Below, one piece after another: positions 15,405-29,302 of a stretch of DNA of 64,000 nucleotides; the stretch's first letter is position 1, and the number at the start of each line of letters is the position of its first letter. The stretch spans positions 9,205,001 through 9,269,000 of the forward strand of contig JAQISU010000115.1 in the NCBI GenBank assembly GCA_029339505.1, read 5' to 3'. The notes beneath the pieces were generated by a model. The model made no database searches. It worked only from the letters and a program-made list of their open reading frames with translations, and was not told the origin of the DNA. The stretch comes from Unio delphinus (taxonomy: Eukaryota > Mollusca > Bivalvia > Unionida > Unionidae). The translations under genes were made by a program, and so were the position numbers.

Positions 15405-15410
15405 AGTCAA
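15405..15410. other. Candidate target-site duplication AGTCAA
   Basis: The six bases directly after the terminal repeat; the uninterrupted paralogous sequence at 18768 reads AACG-AGTCAA-GCTTCAAT. Polintons usually duplicate 6 bp. The left copy is outside the window. Confidence 0.55.
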
Positions 15411-17750
15411 GCTTCAATCATTGTAAACAAGCCATATAAATGTATATTATATTTCTTGTATACTCATTTTGAATTATTATCATCATTTGTTCTTAATAAA
15501 TTAGATATAATCCATTATCCAGCACATAACTAAACAATACTGGTATATTGATGAACAAATATTTTTAATCAGTCAGAGGGCATATTAAAAATGGTTTGGT
15601 CCATGTAAATCAAATGATTTGCACAAAATCAGCTATGATTTTCAGGAATTCAAAAATAATATTCAGAGTTGATTTCAAACGTCAGGCTATATTAGTGTTT
15701 GTGAAGTTTATTCCCTTACGGTAAATTTTGTACAAAGCCAGTGTTTAAATAATTTTCAGTAACTCAAAAGTAGGTCAACCCTATCTTTTTCCGAGAATAT
15801 TGATTTTCTTTGTGTTAGACTTACGCCACTGAGGAGATCGGGACAACTGTGTTCCGCTTTGAAGGTAAGGGATTTGTATAAATTATTACTTATTAACTAT
15901 ATACATCTGGCAATATTTTGTTTCATGTAGAGGCGGAAATTTGTATAGAATTTTATATGGTATGTTGTAAATCTGGCACAGTGTAAAGCGTATTCCCCGC
16001 TCCCTCGGGAAAAATTCCATTGTGAAAATGAAAACGTAATCGGCGTGACATACAAAAGGTAGGAGCATAGCATAGAAAACAAATACAAGAAATCCCAGGT
16101 GATATCTTTCTCTGTTTCACCTTTCAATTGCAGGTATATTTCAGTTCCTGTCTGTATTCCAAATATATGTTGTTTACAGGATTAGAAGTCCACCGTTATT
16201 CCGTGCTCAAAAGACAATAGCTTAGTGACATATTATTGATCATTTACATGTATATATACAGAGTCGGGCGATATGCCAAGAATACTGACGTAGAGATGTG
16301 TGCATTTCGATATACGCATACATGCATTCAATTGACCTGAACCTGGCACAATTTCAAGTGTTAATATTGATCAGTGATTAAGAATGGTAGAGAAACCTTA
16401 CGTAGGACTTGTACCGATCGATATAACGTACTGAATTAAAAAAATGACCAACTCTGTGCTATCAAGAATGGAATTTGCATGCTCATATCTAACTCTTCCA
16501 AGAAAATGGTCGGAGAACAATATAATGAAGATAATTTACACTCTGGTTTGGAAATGACTCTGTAGCAGAGTCATATCGGAGGTATGGGAACTAAATTTAT
16601 TAACTAGCTGACGATTTAATACTAAAAACTTGTTCATCTTTCGATCATGTAGTTTAACGGGAATGCATAAATATCTTTTGCAATAAAATAAACTCATTTT
16701 GCATGAATGAATGTGTTCTAAAATTTGACCAATCTCGTAGTTTCCATATAGTTCACGTTATCGTTCGATCAATATGAATCAGCTCACAACATTATCTGAT
16801 TCACTAAATAGGTATTCCTTTCCTGGAATGTATAACATCATATTTCAACAACTTAAATCGTTGCTAAACAAATATGCATGCTATTAAATTTTCCTTCGGT
16901 ACTCGAATATACTTCCTTAGGTCTATCTGCCTTGATTAGACATGGCCGTATGGAACATTCACGGAAATTTCAAGTGCGCTTTTCATCCATCTGTTTTTGT
17001 AAATATCAGCTTAACTTTACCAAATGTATTTGACCGAATAAATCTTACCAATTAAGTAGTCAATACAACATGTCCTAATCAACAACTAAACAAGAGAATA
17101 TTGAGCAAATGTTTCAATATTTTGGATAAAGCTATCCCAAATCAATCAGGAGAATGTTGGTCAGGATTTACGGTACACTGACATCAACAAATAATGGTTA
17201 GTACGTTCCTCCAACCAATGGATGTCACAATAGCAGCTTGAACCAAAAATTTATAATGTCGAGTTGTATGATAATAATCAGCATATATCAATGTCAGGTA
17301 CACCACAACCGGCTAACGATCAGTGTGAAAGTATACATTCCTATATAACCGGAAAGATAGATTACATTCAAACACCTTTCGCCAAACTATGAAATAATCT
17401 GTGGCACATTCTACCTTTAAATTGCACTGTGATCCAATCAGAGCGAATAATTCAAATATAAAAAAGTTTTAATTTCGTTGATTGGTTTCTAATCTAATCA
17501 ATCACTACCTCATCAATATGTGTTACTTTGTTGGGGTCAACTCCTTCTAATATTGTGTGAGCAATCAGCCACACTCAATTTGCTTTATTAGATAGGCAAA
17601 ATATGTCAATACTATTTACACTGTACGACCTAACTTTCTTCTAAACCTCTATTTATTTTTATTTCATCTACAATGATGGGTAAGGAGTGAAGATATTTTT
17701 GGACTAATGCCATGTTTATGGGAAATATATAAACGAGCAAATACATTAAG
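15405..17750 (+). repeat. Host direct repeat, copy 1 (2.35 kb)
   Basis: Aligns nearly end to end with 18768-21117, with scattered substitutions and small indels. No coding frame is conserved between copies. A short inverted repeat ATGACTCTG...CAGAGTCAT near 16553-16573 is shared by both. Could be a non-coding transposable element or a segmental duplication. Copy 1 starts exactly at the element 1 boundary. Confidence 0.88.
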
Positions 17751-18767
17751 AAACATGAAATGTACCAACATTTGTATTTTCAATTAGAGAACTTGTATAG
17801 ATGGGCACAATATGTCTTTCTCGCTGGTTATTTGGAGAGCATTCATCATTTTGAACTATTTGTTTGTGTGGCTTTTGTCTTGCTATTTATCACGTTAGTC
17901 CAACCATCATCGCAACAATACATAGACGAAAATGACAATTTGTAAACCGAGAAAATACATAAACCAATATTAAAGATCTCAGCTGGGGTTTCACGTATAA
18001 AAACCTTCCGAATAACTTGTTATTCTTTTGACTAAATCTGAGAGAAGGAAGGATTGAATACCTCAATATTTATGGACAATAATTATAACCTGGTAATTAG
18101 CGATTCTGCTGCGATTGTTCAAATCATTTCAGACCGTAGTGTAGTCTAGCACTTCAGACATAGACGATAATACTTGAAAAAGGATGTTTGGTGAGTCCTA
18201 TCTGAAGAGAAAGTTACCATATTTGTTTTCTTGAAAATCGAAACAGAGCCCTTAATAACGACATTAAACTTTGAATATTGTAACAGTTTAATATTGCAAC
18301 GTTGTTCTTTTCACGGTCGAATGGTCTGGCATTGCTAATCATTAAATGTATAGATCTGCAGATGTATTAATCAGGCCATATTGACCAGAACATATTCTGC
18401 ATAATAAACACAACCATTCCTTCTATCTTTCAACTTTAAAAACGAAAGTGACAGTTACCGAATTCTGTTCTGGCTGTATGGAAATGCAGATCAATATTCA
18501 AATATAATTAAAACGCAAAAACAATTATCCAAATAGGTATTAAAAATAATTGTAATCATCGAATTGTTTGATTGAACGATTAATGCAGTGGAAATAGAGC
18601 GCGTGAAAGAGACAAAACGTATGTGTTGGTGATGATGTGCCGTTATCAAATGCATACAAAGACATTATGTGATACTGGTGACTGACACACACACACACGC
18701 ACACTCACACACACGCACACATATATATGTAAATATATATGCAGTTCATCTGCATTATGTTTAACGA
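17751..18767. other. Unique host spacer between the direct repeats
   Basis: About 1 kb of AT-rich DNA; the 61-codon frame at 17760-17945 shows no recognisable feature. Ends with an AC/AT microsatellite (about 18689-18743). No gene seen. Confidence 0.6.
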
Positions 18768-21117
18768 GTCAAGCTTCAATGAAGGTAAACAAACCATACA
18801 CATGTATATTTTATTTCTTGTATACTCATTTTGAATTATTATCATCATTTGTTCTTAATAACTTAGATAGAATTCATTATCCAGCACATAACTAAACAAT
18901 ACTGGTATATTGATGAACAAATATTTTTAATCAGTCAGAGGGCATATTAAAAATAGTTTGCTCCTGTAAATCAAATGATTTGCACAAAATCAGCTATGAT
19001 TTTCAGGAATCCAAATATAATATTGAAAGTTGCTTCAAACCTCAGGCTACCTTAGTATTTGTGAAGTTTATTCCCTTACGGTAAACTTAGTACACAGCCA
19101 GTGTTTAAATAATTTTCAGTAACTCGAAAGTAGGTCAACCCTATCTTTTTCCGAGAACATTGATTTACTTTGTGTTAGACTGACGCCACTGAGGAGATCG
19201 GGACAACTGTGTTCCGCTTTGAAGGTAAGGGATTTGTATAATTATTACTTATTAACTATATACATCTGGCAATATTTTGTTTCATGTAGAAACATAAATT
19301 TGTATAGAATTTTATATGGTATGTTGTAAATCTGGTACAGTGTAAAGCGTATTCACCTCTCCCTCGTGATAAAATCCTTTGTGAAAATGAAAATGTTATA
19401 GGCGTGACATACAAAAGGTACGAGGATAGCACAGAAAACAAATACAAGGAATCCCAGGCGATATTTTTCTCTGTTTCATCTTTCAATAGAATGTATATTT
19501 CAGTTCCTGTCTGTATTACAAATATATTTTGTTAACGTTTGGAATTCTACTTTTATTCTCAATATACAATAGTTTTGTGACATATTATTCGTCATTTACA
19601 TGCATATATACAGAGTCGGGCGATATTCCAAGAATACAGACGTAGAGGTGTGTGCATTTCGATATACGCATATATGCATTCAATTGACCTGGACCTGGCA
19701 CAATTTCAAGTGTTAATATTGATCAGTGATTAAGAATGGTAGAGATACCTTACGTAGGACTTGTACCTATCGATATAACGTATTGAATGAAAAAAAATGA
19801 CCAACTCTGTGCTAACAAGAATGGATTTTACATGCTCATATCTAACTCTTCCAAGAAAATTTTTACGAGAACAATATAATGAAGATAATTTACACTCTGG
19901 TTTGGAAATGACTCTGTAGCAGAGTCATATCGGAGGTATGGGAACTAAATTTATTAACTAGCTGACGATTTAATACTAAAGACTTGTTCACCTTTGGATC
20001 ATGTAGTTTAACGGGAATACATAAATATATTTTCCAATAAAATAAACTCATTTTTCATGAATTAATGTGTTCTAAAATTATAAAGTGTTTGACCCATCTC
20101 GTAGTTTCCATATAGTTCATGTTATCGTTCGATCAATAGGAATCAGCTCACAACATTATCTAATTAACTAAATATTCATTCCTTTCATGGTACGTATAAC
20201 ACGTCATATTCAACAACTCGTTGCTATAACAAATATGTATGCTATAAAATTGTCCTTGGGTACTCGAGTATGGTTGGTTAGGTCTATCTGCCTTGATTAG
20301 ACATGGCCGTATGGAAAATTAACGGAAATTTCAAGTGCGCTTTTCATCCATCTGTTTTTGTAAATATTAGCTTAACTTTACCGAATGTATTTGACCGACC
20401 AATCTTACCAATTAGGTAGTGAAGACTCTATTTCCTAATCAACAACTAAACAAGAGAATATTGAGCAAATGTTTCAATATTTTGGATAAAGCCATCCCAA
20501 ATCAATAAGGAGAATTTTGGTCAGGATTCACGGTACACTAACATCAACAAATAATAGTAGATACATTCCTCCTACTCATGGATGTCACAATAGCAGCTTG
20601 AACCAGTTAATAAGGTTGAGTTGTATGATAATAATCCGCAGATATCAATGTCAGGTGCACCACAACCGGCTAACGATCGGTGTGAAAGTATACATTCCTA
20701 TATAACCGGAAAGATAGATTACATTCAAACACCTATCTACAAACTATAAAATAATCTGTGGCTCATTCTACCTTTAAATTGCACTGTGAGCAGGAAGTCA
20801 CGTGATCCAATCAGAGCGAATAATTCAAATATAAAAAAGTTTTAATTTCGTTGATTGGTTTCTAATCTTATCAATCACTACCTCATGAATGTGTGTTACT
20901 TTGTTGGGGTCAACTCTTTCTAATATTGTGTGAGCAGGCACACGCAATTTGCTCTATTAGATAGGCAAAATATGTTAATGATATTTATCATGTACGATCT
21001 AGCTTTTCTTATAAACCTCAATTTATTTTAATATTATCTACAATGATGGGTAAAGGTGAAGATATTTTTGGACTAATGCCATGTTTATGGGAAAAATATA
21101 AACGAGCAAATACATTT
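18768..21117 (+). repeat. Host direct repeat, copy 2 (2.35 kb), with apparent empty site
   Basis: Second copy of 15405-17750. It begins AGTCAAGCTTCAAT right after CATTATGTTTAACG, without a Polinton between, so it shows the likely pre-insertion sequence for element 1's right side. Confidence 0.88.
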
Positions 21118-21430
21118 TGATACCAGTTTTCATAACATCCATTAATAACGCAGATAATATAGTATTTGCATATATACAACATATATTATGAAAATCTGTA
21201 TATGTTTCGAGTACAGCAATCACTCCGAGCGATTGTAACATGGAATAGGATTATATCTAATGACGCACTGCAACGTTATGGCACATTCACTGCCACACTC
21301 CACACCTTTCTGCATGTCACTGCTTGTATTAACACATAGATACTTTTGTTCTCGATCATATGAATCGTTATTTTTGTATGATATGTACATCCCATTTTCC
21401 CCAAAGAATACGCACTAACCTCTCAGATCG

Positions 21431-21491
<61 letters not shown>

Positions 21492-22650
21492 CGATTTGAC
21501 TAATATATGGACTTAAACCAACAAGCCATTATGTAGTATTATCCCGTTGTACACAATTATTAATTTATTAAGAAAGTGCAGTATTGCGAATTATGTCTTA
21601 TGAAAATCAAGTGTTGTTGCAAATGTTTCAAAAATGAATGTGCTGATATGCCCGTAGTCTCAAATATGCTTACGTTCCGATGGTCTTTATTGGGGGATGT
21701 GTTTACAGTCTTCAATTTATCAAAATAATATACTCAAAAATAGATTTGTCTGAATTCCAGTGCAATTAAACTTCTGGTTCGTTTGGATCTTAAGTCAAGG
21801 ACGAGTAATCTCGAGATAAACACGAGAGTAAACATAACTACAAGAACTATGTCTCCATCCTAATTATTTGAAAAGTAATTGTGCATGTAATCCACGTTGT
21901 CTAAAGATCTAAGACGATATAATAGAGCATGGATGATGCACCGTCTCCTTTATGAAACATTAAAGTATTCAACAAATTTACGAACTTGCAAGTGAACAAC
22001 GTAATATCCCTGAGGCAGAATTAAGTAAATATGTGTACTCTTAATAATGATCTGCTTATTTAGTCGACATTTATATGGGTCAGATTTCCGATGCATTTTT
22101 TGGGACAAGATCAGGTACAAATTACACGTATTCATAACAGACAATCATTAACAAAGAGCCAACAAACAATACAACACTATGTCAAAAGAGTCAAAAGGTA
22201 CCCATTATACAGTCTTAAGTTTGATTAGTGGATATTTTATATATTCAAAATGGGAATATACAGCGAATGTATTCTTCCTAATTACCGTCTGTCTTAATAA
22301 AAATAGTCTGCATTGGACTTCTGCCAACACGATTCGGCAAATATATATTGACGTCACACAAACACATACTCTCTCTCTCTCTCTCTCTTTCTATCTCTCT
22401 CTGTAAACACATACAACAGCACTGATAGCCACAAAAAGATGTGTATAAAACAGCATTGTATTTCAATAGAGTCAAAAGGTACCATACTTGTTTTGGCTTC
22501 CAATAGTCTTATTATGCTCATTTTGCTAATTACACTAATTATGTACATACATCGTTATTGGAATCGGAATTAAAATGTTGAGTACGAAAACAGAAGTTAT
22601 AAAATATGATCTATAAGTAAAAGGACTAAAATTAGAATACAAAATATAAT
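21118..22650. other. Host AT-rich DNA with microsatellites
   Basis: Contains a (GA)n run at about 21434-21486 and a (CT)n run at about 22371-22402. Short frames here have no recognisable features. No gene seen. Confidence 0.6.
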
Positions 22651-24412
22651 TGAAGTTAAGGTCTAGCTTCAAGAAAAGGAGAACAAAGGACAAAAGCCAA
22701 TGGTGTTACAAGACAAACAAATGCAAATACAGTTAGATAGGGAAGAAAAACAAATGCAAATGCAGACTAAGGAATAAAATCAAATGCAGTTAGATAAGAA
22801 AAAAAAAAACTAAAGAAAGATGCAGTTAAAAGAAACACAGATGTGGATGCAAAGTGAGAAGGAAGAGATGGAATATAAATGTAGATGGAAAGAAATAGAA
22901 TAGGCCAATGAAAAGCGCACTTATACGGCAAATCCAAATTCAAGTTTTGATCTTGCATTGAACATTAGGTTGGTGCCTCATTTTATAGAAAGAGAAGTAG
23001 TTACATATTGTACCCGTTTTTAAAACGTTGCTGAAAATAGGAAATAACCAAGGGATCATTTGCTTCAATTATTACAATGTGTTTTCATGGTAAGGCAAGT
23101 GGTGACTATGATGCGAATAATGAATAAGGGGTTATGCTTTAGTCCCTCAAGCTTATCGGCTACAATACAGAAACGTTTAAAATGAAGCTGGACAAACTCA
23201 TGTCGAAGTTTCTAGATATAAAAGAGGAGTTATTTGATAGATTGTGGTTAGCCAAATATTTGAAATCGATAATAAAAGTCTCAAAATAACTGGTATTAAT
23301 TGATGAGTTTATGAACTGTGTCTATAGTCCACATTAAGACTTATATTTACGAGCATACAATCGAAACCTTAGAAATTGCTGCTCGTGCGCCTGTTTGGTA
23401 TTCTTGAACACATACATTTTTTTCTGAATAAGACTTTCAGTAAACAGTAAAACAAAGTATGTCCGCCTAATTAAATCATTTCTAAAACTCAAACTGGCAC
23501 AACGTCATAAATTTAAACTTCAGCGATCATAAATAACTGATAAATAAAACGTTAGTTCGGATTGCCACAAATTGCACAATGTGCGTTAGAATCAAGAAAG
23601 ACCTGTTATAAATGCTCTTATTTCTAAGCGGTGGAGGTCACGTTCATGTATTGTAAGCAATAAATGTGTTTGGCTTTCATAATGAATAATTAGGAATCAT
23701 TCATATCAACGGTTTCTGTATCACTTTTGGGTAATTTGGCTAATCCTACCCTTATTAAACCTTTAGGGGACACTGAAGCGTCTCAGTCATATGTTGTCAT
23801 GTACTTTGCATTTTTCTGAGAAATCTTCTTTTGATGAGAGTGTTTCTATTCTGGGAGCAAAGTGGAATATTGTTAATCGACCTCTCCATTGTGTAATGTT
23901 TTCAGTAAACTTGATCTCAGGACCCACGACAGTTGCAATAGTCTCTGTTTTAACCATAGAGGGCATTCATTTATTACAAAGCAAAAACCTGGCTGAATGC
24001 AAGGTTCTGGATAATCCAATTGTAACTGACAATCTGTGTTTGAATCGGAAGGTCGATACAAGTGAAAATGAATTCCCTGATTTAAACCCAGCTTCTACAT
24101 TTACCATAGATATGGAGAAGAAATCTCATGAGAATGATTTTGATAAGGACAATATTGCTTTAGCTGACATGTATTTGTCAGGCTTTTGATGAGGGAACTT
24201 TTCCTATTTGTTTGGATCAATCAGAATGTATTAGTCACCTTTCTCATCTTTTTACTACTCTATCTCTTTATTCTAATCAGGGTAATACATGACCGTCACT
24301 TGTCTTAGGACAGTAAAAAGATCCAGAGTTTTACTGTTTCTGTCATATGGCCATTGCTGAAACTTCAGCCTCTGACGTACTTGGCTAATATTTAGTTGCA
24401 AATGGAACGTTT

Positions 24413-25120
24413 ATGAGAAAATGGAGACCTAATGAGGTATTTGCTGGTAATGACTCGTCAGTGAATTATCAAATTGTAGTTCCAAAACTTCACAGACAAG
24501 AAATAATTAATCTTTCTCATAACACTCTTTTGGCTGGACATTTAGGGATTAATAAGATTCATGAGAAGATCATGATTCACTTCACTGGCAAAAATTCAAA
24601 AGTGATGTTGCAAAATAATGTAGATCTTATCGTCAAATGGTAGAAAACTCAATGAGAAGATACCTAAGTCTTAGGCGCAACATATTCCTCCATTCGAAGA
24701 ACCATTTAGCTGAACTATGGTAGATTTTGTGGTGCCATACCTAAAACTAAGTCAGGTAATCGATACACGTTGACTATTATGCGTGCTGCGACAAGGTGTC
24801 CAGAGGCAATTCCTTTGATAAATTTTAAATCGCAAGTATGAGCTAATGCGTTGATACAAAAATATTTCTTCTCAATTTGGCCTTTTTAAATGTCTATTCA
24901 GGTCAAAGGTCACAGATTAGGTGTGGAACTTCCCAGTCTATTATGCTTCAATTTGGCATTCAGCAGTGTAAGTCAAAGATGTAATTACAGTTTGACAAAA
25001 TTGCAATGGAGAGAACATTTGAGTCTGATAACGGAATGCTGTCTCTCTATTTCTCATTTATTCTTTAGAGTATATTTCACGACTCCTACAAAGTTTAGAA
25101 GAATATCAATGAGCTAAATT
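24413..25120 (+). pseudogene. Gypsy integrase relic
   Basis: The first 76 codons hold the HHCC-type zinc-binding domain (His in LSHN and AGHLG); the following core is broken by several stops (LTIMRAATRCPEAIPL readable near 24770). It sits upstream of the RT relic. Non-functional. Confidence 0.75.
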
Positions 25121-25429
25121 ATAATATTAGTGCTCCTGAGATCTAATTTTATTATAGGAGTAATAGTATATTGAAACAAATAGCCAAGCTAAAACAAACA
25201 ATTAACTTAGTTGTACCTGTCCCATTTAGTGACGATTTAACTGAAGGAACATCATCGAATTATACTAATATTGGAGTGACAAATCATCGGAATTCCGAAA
25301 TTATGAACGATCTGGAACAAATACCTTCACATTCGCAATAGCATTTAAGAAATGAAGTAATAAGGTTATTCATTGAATATAAGCACTTATTTACAATGTT
25401 CTTACACGGACATTAAAAGTACCATGATG

Positions 25430-26073
25430 TTGAAATTGTGAATTCCAAACCTCTGAATCACGACCCGTGCAGGATGAACCCTCACAAACAGGAATATTTG
25501 GAGAAATATAATTCACTATTTGCTGGAGAATGTTTCATGGATCCCAGTAACTGGAGTTCACCCTGCATATTTGTTCCAAAACCAGTTAAATGTTTTATAT
25601 CTGCACTTATTATAGGAAGGTGAAAAGTGTGACAAAACATATTCATTTCCATTACCAAGAATCGATGACTATGTTGATTCGATCAGAAACGCCAAGATTG
25701 TCATTAAATTCGATCTTCTGGAAGCAATTTGGCAAATTCCACTAACGGGAAGAGCTATGGAAAGTTTGGCATTTGTGACCTCAGACGGAAGTAACTAATA
25801 TTAAGTAACGTCTTACAAATTCAATCACCTCTGGTCTAGATAATTATAATGCATACATCGATGATGTCATCATCTACAAAGACACCTGGAAAGAACATTC
25901 AGCAAAACTTGACAAACTCACTTGCATATTGCACAATTATTTTATCTAAACGCGAGTTCTGTCGTGCTAGTGTAACATTTCTAGGGCATATCGTGAGACA
26001 TAGACAAGTTAAACCTATAGATGCTAAGATCAAGGCTATCTCTGAATTGGATGTGCCTGATAATAAAAATTAA
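25430..26073 (+). pseudogene. Gypsy reverse transcriptase relic
   Basis: RT motifs are readable across frames: WSSPCIFVPKP, PLPRIDDYVD, KFDLLEAIWQIPL and YIDDV (the catalytic YxDD box, with neighbouring sequence lost), then FLGHIV. Multiple frameshifts and a gap between the fingers and palm. Confidence 0.78.
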
Positions 26074-26319
26074 TTGATGCGATGTTTAGGTATGTATGTG
26101 TATTCTTGGAAATTGTGCTCCAATTTTGTTAACTAATTGCTGAACCCCTGAAACATTTATTGAGTATGAAAGAGCATCTCCAAATTTCAAACAATCATAA
26201 CAATTATTCGTTGATGCAAGTGATGTTTCGGTTCGGCCAGCTTTTACGCAAGACGACGATTTTTTTTTGAGCTTCCAGTGTGTTATATTTCCAAACAAAT
26301 TAAACAAACATCAACGAAA

Positions 26320-27472
26320 TTATTCAACAATATTGAAGGAATGTTTGGCTTTGATATTGGCCTGACAGTATTGCAAAGTTTAACCTAATTCAGCTCTTTC
26401 CTCGAGCACGATATTTAGTGACCATAAAACCCATACTTTCATTAGCAAGATGAGAAATAAAAATCAAAGACTACTAACTTGGAGTTTATTTTTATAACAA
26501 TATCATTTTGACATCACTTATATGTGTGTATATGTGTGTGTGCGTATATGTGTGTGTGTGTGGTTTTACCTTATATTCTTTGTCAGTTTTAAATTCATTT
26601 TATTTTTATTTTTCATTACATGTTATAATGTACATTTATTCAGCAGAGATGATTTTGTTTCTTCAGATAATAGGTTGACCTGAATTTTCTTTGGTAAACA
26701 AGTAATGTTTAGTTATATTTTTGTTTTAAAATGATTGGTTTTTGTCAAGGTCATGATGCGACTAGTGAAGAAGTAAACGGTTTACTTTTGGTGCGGGAAT
26801 GATTGAATCTCGCCAGTGTCATGTTAGGAGTACAAGATCTAAACGAACACTTAACCCCTTCACCGAATATTTGTGATTTCTCAATTTGATGATTATTTCT
26901 CGAAGCGTTGTATTAGAATACGATATCATCTTAGATTTAGAGAAATATATTTAGTTTAGGGCTTTTACAAATAACGTTAAGCCATTTTCTTTGGTTGTAT
27001 CCAAGGTTTTGAAGCCAAGTTAATTTTAAATGTTCACTTTGTTTTCTAGGGAAATAAATTCTTTATTGATTTGTCAAAATTTGTTACATTTATCCAACTA
27101 CACACGAGATGTTGTTTTCTCCTATTTTGAAAATAAAGATAACAAATCCTATGAAAGTCACTAGAAATCGGTATATTGTAATTTTTGTTGCTATTCATAT
27201 TCAGTTGTAAGATGTCTTAGATTGTTCGACAGGAATAGGATGGATTTTCCACATATAATTGTTTTAAAACTATTTTTAACAAGCACGAAACAATTGTGTC
27301 GAAACAAAGAAGTAAAATCTTAAGCAATGCGTTTTAGAAATTTGGATATTTGATCGCAATTCTTTCATCATTCGTAATTACAATTGCTCCTGTTTCTCTT
27401 TATTCCCAGCAATACTAAAAGCCATATTGTACATACCTACGAAATAACTTGAAGGTTTGAGTCACGCCAAAA
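26320..27472. other. Host AT-rich DNA upstream of the small exon
   Basis: Contains a GT-rich microsatellite (about 26521-26562). No coding features recognised; it should hold the promoter and 5' UTR of the gene starting at 27473 if that gene is real. Confidence 0.5.
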
Positions 27473-27521
27473 ATGTCCGAAAACGATAAAGAGGCTCCCG
27501 CAAACGATAAAGAGGATCCAG
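27473..27521 (+). CDS. Probable first coding exon of a host gene (HYD1-type ADP-ribosyltransferase)
   Basis: ATG in context CCAAAAATGTCC, 16 codons with an internal repeat (ENDKEAPANDKEDP), then G|GTAAGT, a consensus 5' splice donor. The exon ends in phase 1. The exon at 46236 begins after TTTATAATTGCAG in the complementary phase, so the pair would splice to a protein of about 142 aa. Additional exons between cannot be excluded. The intervening 18.7 kb holds element 2. Confidence 0.5.
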
Positions 27522-29233
27522 GTAAGTAAAAAGATTCATATTTATAGCTTTAATGTTGCGTATTAAATGTCATTTTTAATTACATTAACCTCACTGATTT
27601 ATTAAAATCAGGGATTTTCAAACTATACTTCTATTTTTTCCTGTCCTGTCATAGACATGATCCGAATTGTGCAATTACAGACATATTGTCTAGCTAATTG
27701 TGCAAGCATTGTCTAATCATTACCATTCTAGCAGTCTCTGTTATGTGTCAAAAGTACAAGATTATTGGTATTGGAAAATTACAAAGTTATAAAGTGACCA
27801 TATTAGCAGCTAAACGCTAAGACATTTTTAGGATTATACATAAAGACGTTCACTTGTTTTGTAATTTAATCGGATCATTCTGAACTTTAGGATTATATCA
27901 CTGTGATACATAACGACTTCATTTGTTTTGCAATTCAGTCGGAAAAATTCTATACTTTTAGACTTTATATCTCGCATAATAACCATGTTGATTAGGATGA
28001 ATACTTAGGCCAAACGATATACTGTTATTCAAGTATCAGCCAAAGAGGTGAAGAAAAAATCCAAAATGGGGTAAGTGGATTATGTTGAGGACGATTGTTT
28101 ATAAAACCAGTCAAAGAGATTGAAGCTCGATGGAACTCGGTAAATGTCCATGGACTATAGGTCTCTATTTATGTTCAGTTTTATTGAAATACATATAAAC
28201 CAAACATAAACTTTTTCATAGCATCAGATTAAAAAACGATCAATAGTGTTTCGAAACTTAATGAAATGACAGTTGGCGTTTCCGTTTGGCATTAACAATC
28301 TGGGATCCTATTAATTTTGTTGATTTGAAATTAACAGAAGTAGATTTTTGTATAACATATTTCTGTAATGCTGAAATGTTTTAATTTTCTAAATTTGTTT
28401 AATTTTTTGTTAGTCTTTATGTCTAATGTTTTTGATAAACATTGTTTTAAAAATTAATCTGGAATTATGAAAATGTTTGATAGTTTTAAATTTGTTTTGT
28501 TTGCATTTTTTGTTTCGTTTATAATTTCAAAATGTTTCTCTTACAGTTTTTTCTTTTATTAATGTTCGCAAAACTTTCATTTTTTAGTTTCAAATTTCCA
28601 AATATTTATTTTAATTTCATAATTATTATTTCGTTTGCGATTTCTTTGATTTTTGTTTAACAATATACCCTTGTTTCGTAATCATTTTACACACGATTAT
28701 TTCTCGTATTTGAAATAATTTATATTCTTTGATTTATTTGACAATGTTCCGTTTCAATTTTATTTGCATTTGTATAATTGTTAAATTATTTTAACAATTT
28801 ATCTGCTTAAATTAATAAGATTTGTATTTCTTACAATTTTCATACAATATTTTTTATACTTTTTATTTGACAACTTGTTTTTAAATATTTGCTGCATTTT
28901 TTAAATCTTTGTTAAATATTACGAAGACTTTTTGGCTATAATTGGTTTGCATATTTAATTTCCGTTTCAGTTTTCAGCTTGATAACCTTTCTACAATTTT
29001 GAACTTTGAAACAATTTTACAATATTTATTGCAGATTGGCTCTATTGTTACGCTTTGAAGAATTTACAAGCTATTTATCAAATCTTTGTAACGTCCGAGA
29101 GATCATTATGACGTGGTAACAGCAACAAATATGACAACAGTTAAAAATAGACACCATTTATATATGTATTTGTTTATATATGTAAAGGTGAATAAGTATT
29201 ACATTGTTACGCCTATATGATTTTCGGTGTGCG

Positions 29234-29302
<69 letters not shown>

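Larger units (their letters stand above)
22660..26300 (+). mobile_element. Decayed Ty3/Gypsy retrotransposon with integrase before reverse transcriptase
   Basis: Fragments in order: a Gln/Met-rich gag-like coiled stretch (22690-22900), a gag segment (FDLALNIRLVPHFIE at about 22940 and downstream), a protease-adjacent region (GIHLLQSKNLAECKVLDNP, 23791-24189), the integrase zinc-binding H2C2 region (VVPKLHRQEIINLSHN...GHLGINKI, 24413-24643) with a core relic to about 25120, then the RT start (RMNPHKQEYLEKY...WSSPCIFVPKP, 25430-25600), the RT core (IKFDLLEAIWQIPLTG near 25690; YIDDVIIYKDTW near 25855) and the thumb/connection (TFLGHIVRH near 25975). IN ahead of RT is the order of Gmr1-type Gypsy elements. 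Full of stops and frameshifts; I found no LTRs. Confidence 0.82.

Noticed and set aside
17760..17945. Small membrane-protein-like frame in host DNA
   Set aside because: Length expected by chance in AT-rich DNA, no conservation or splice context.
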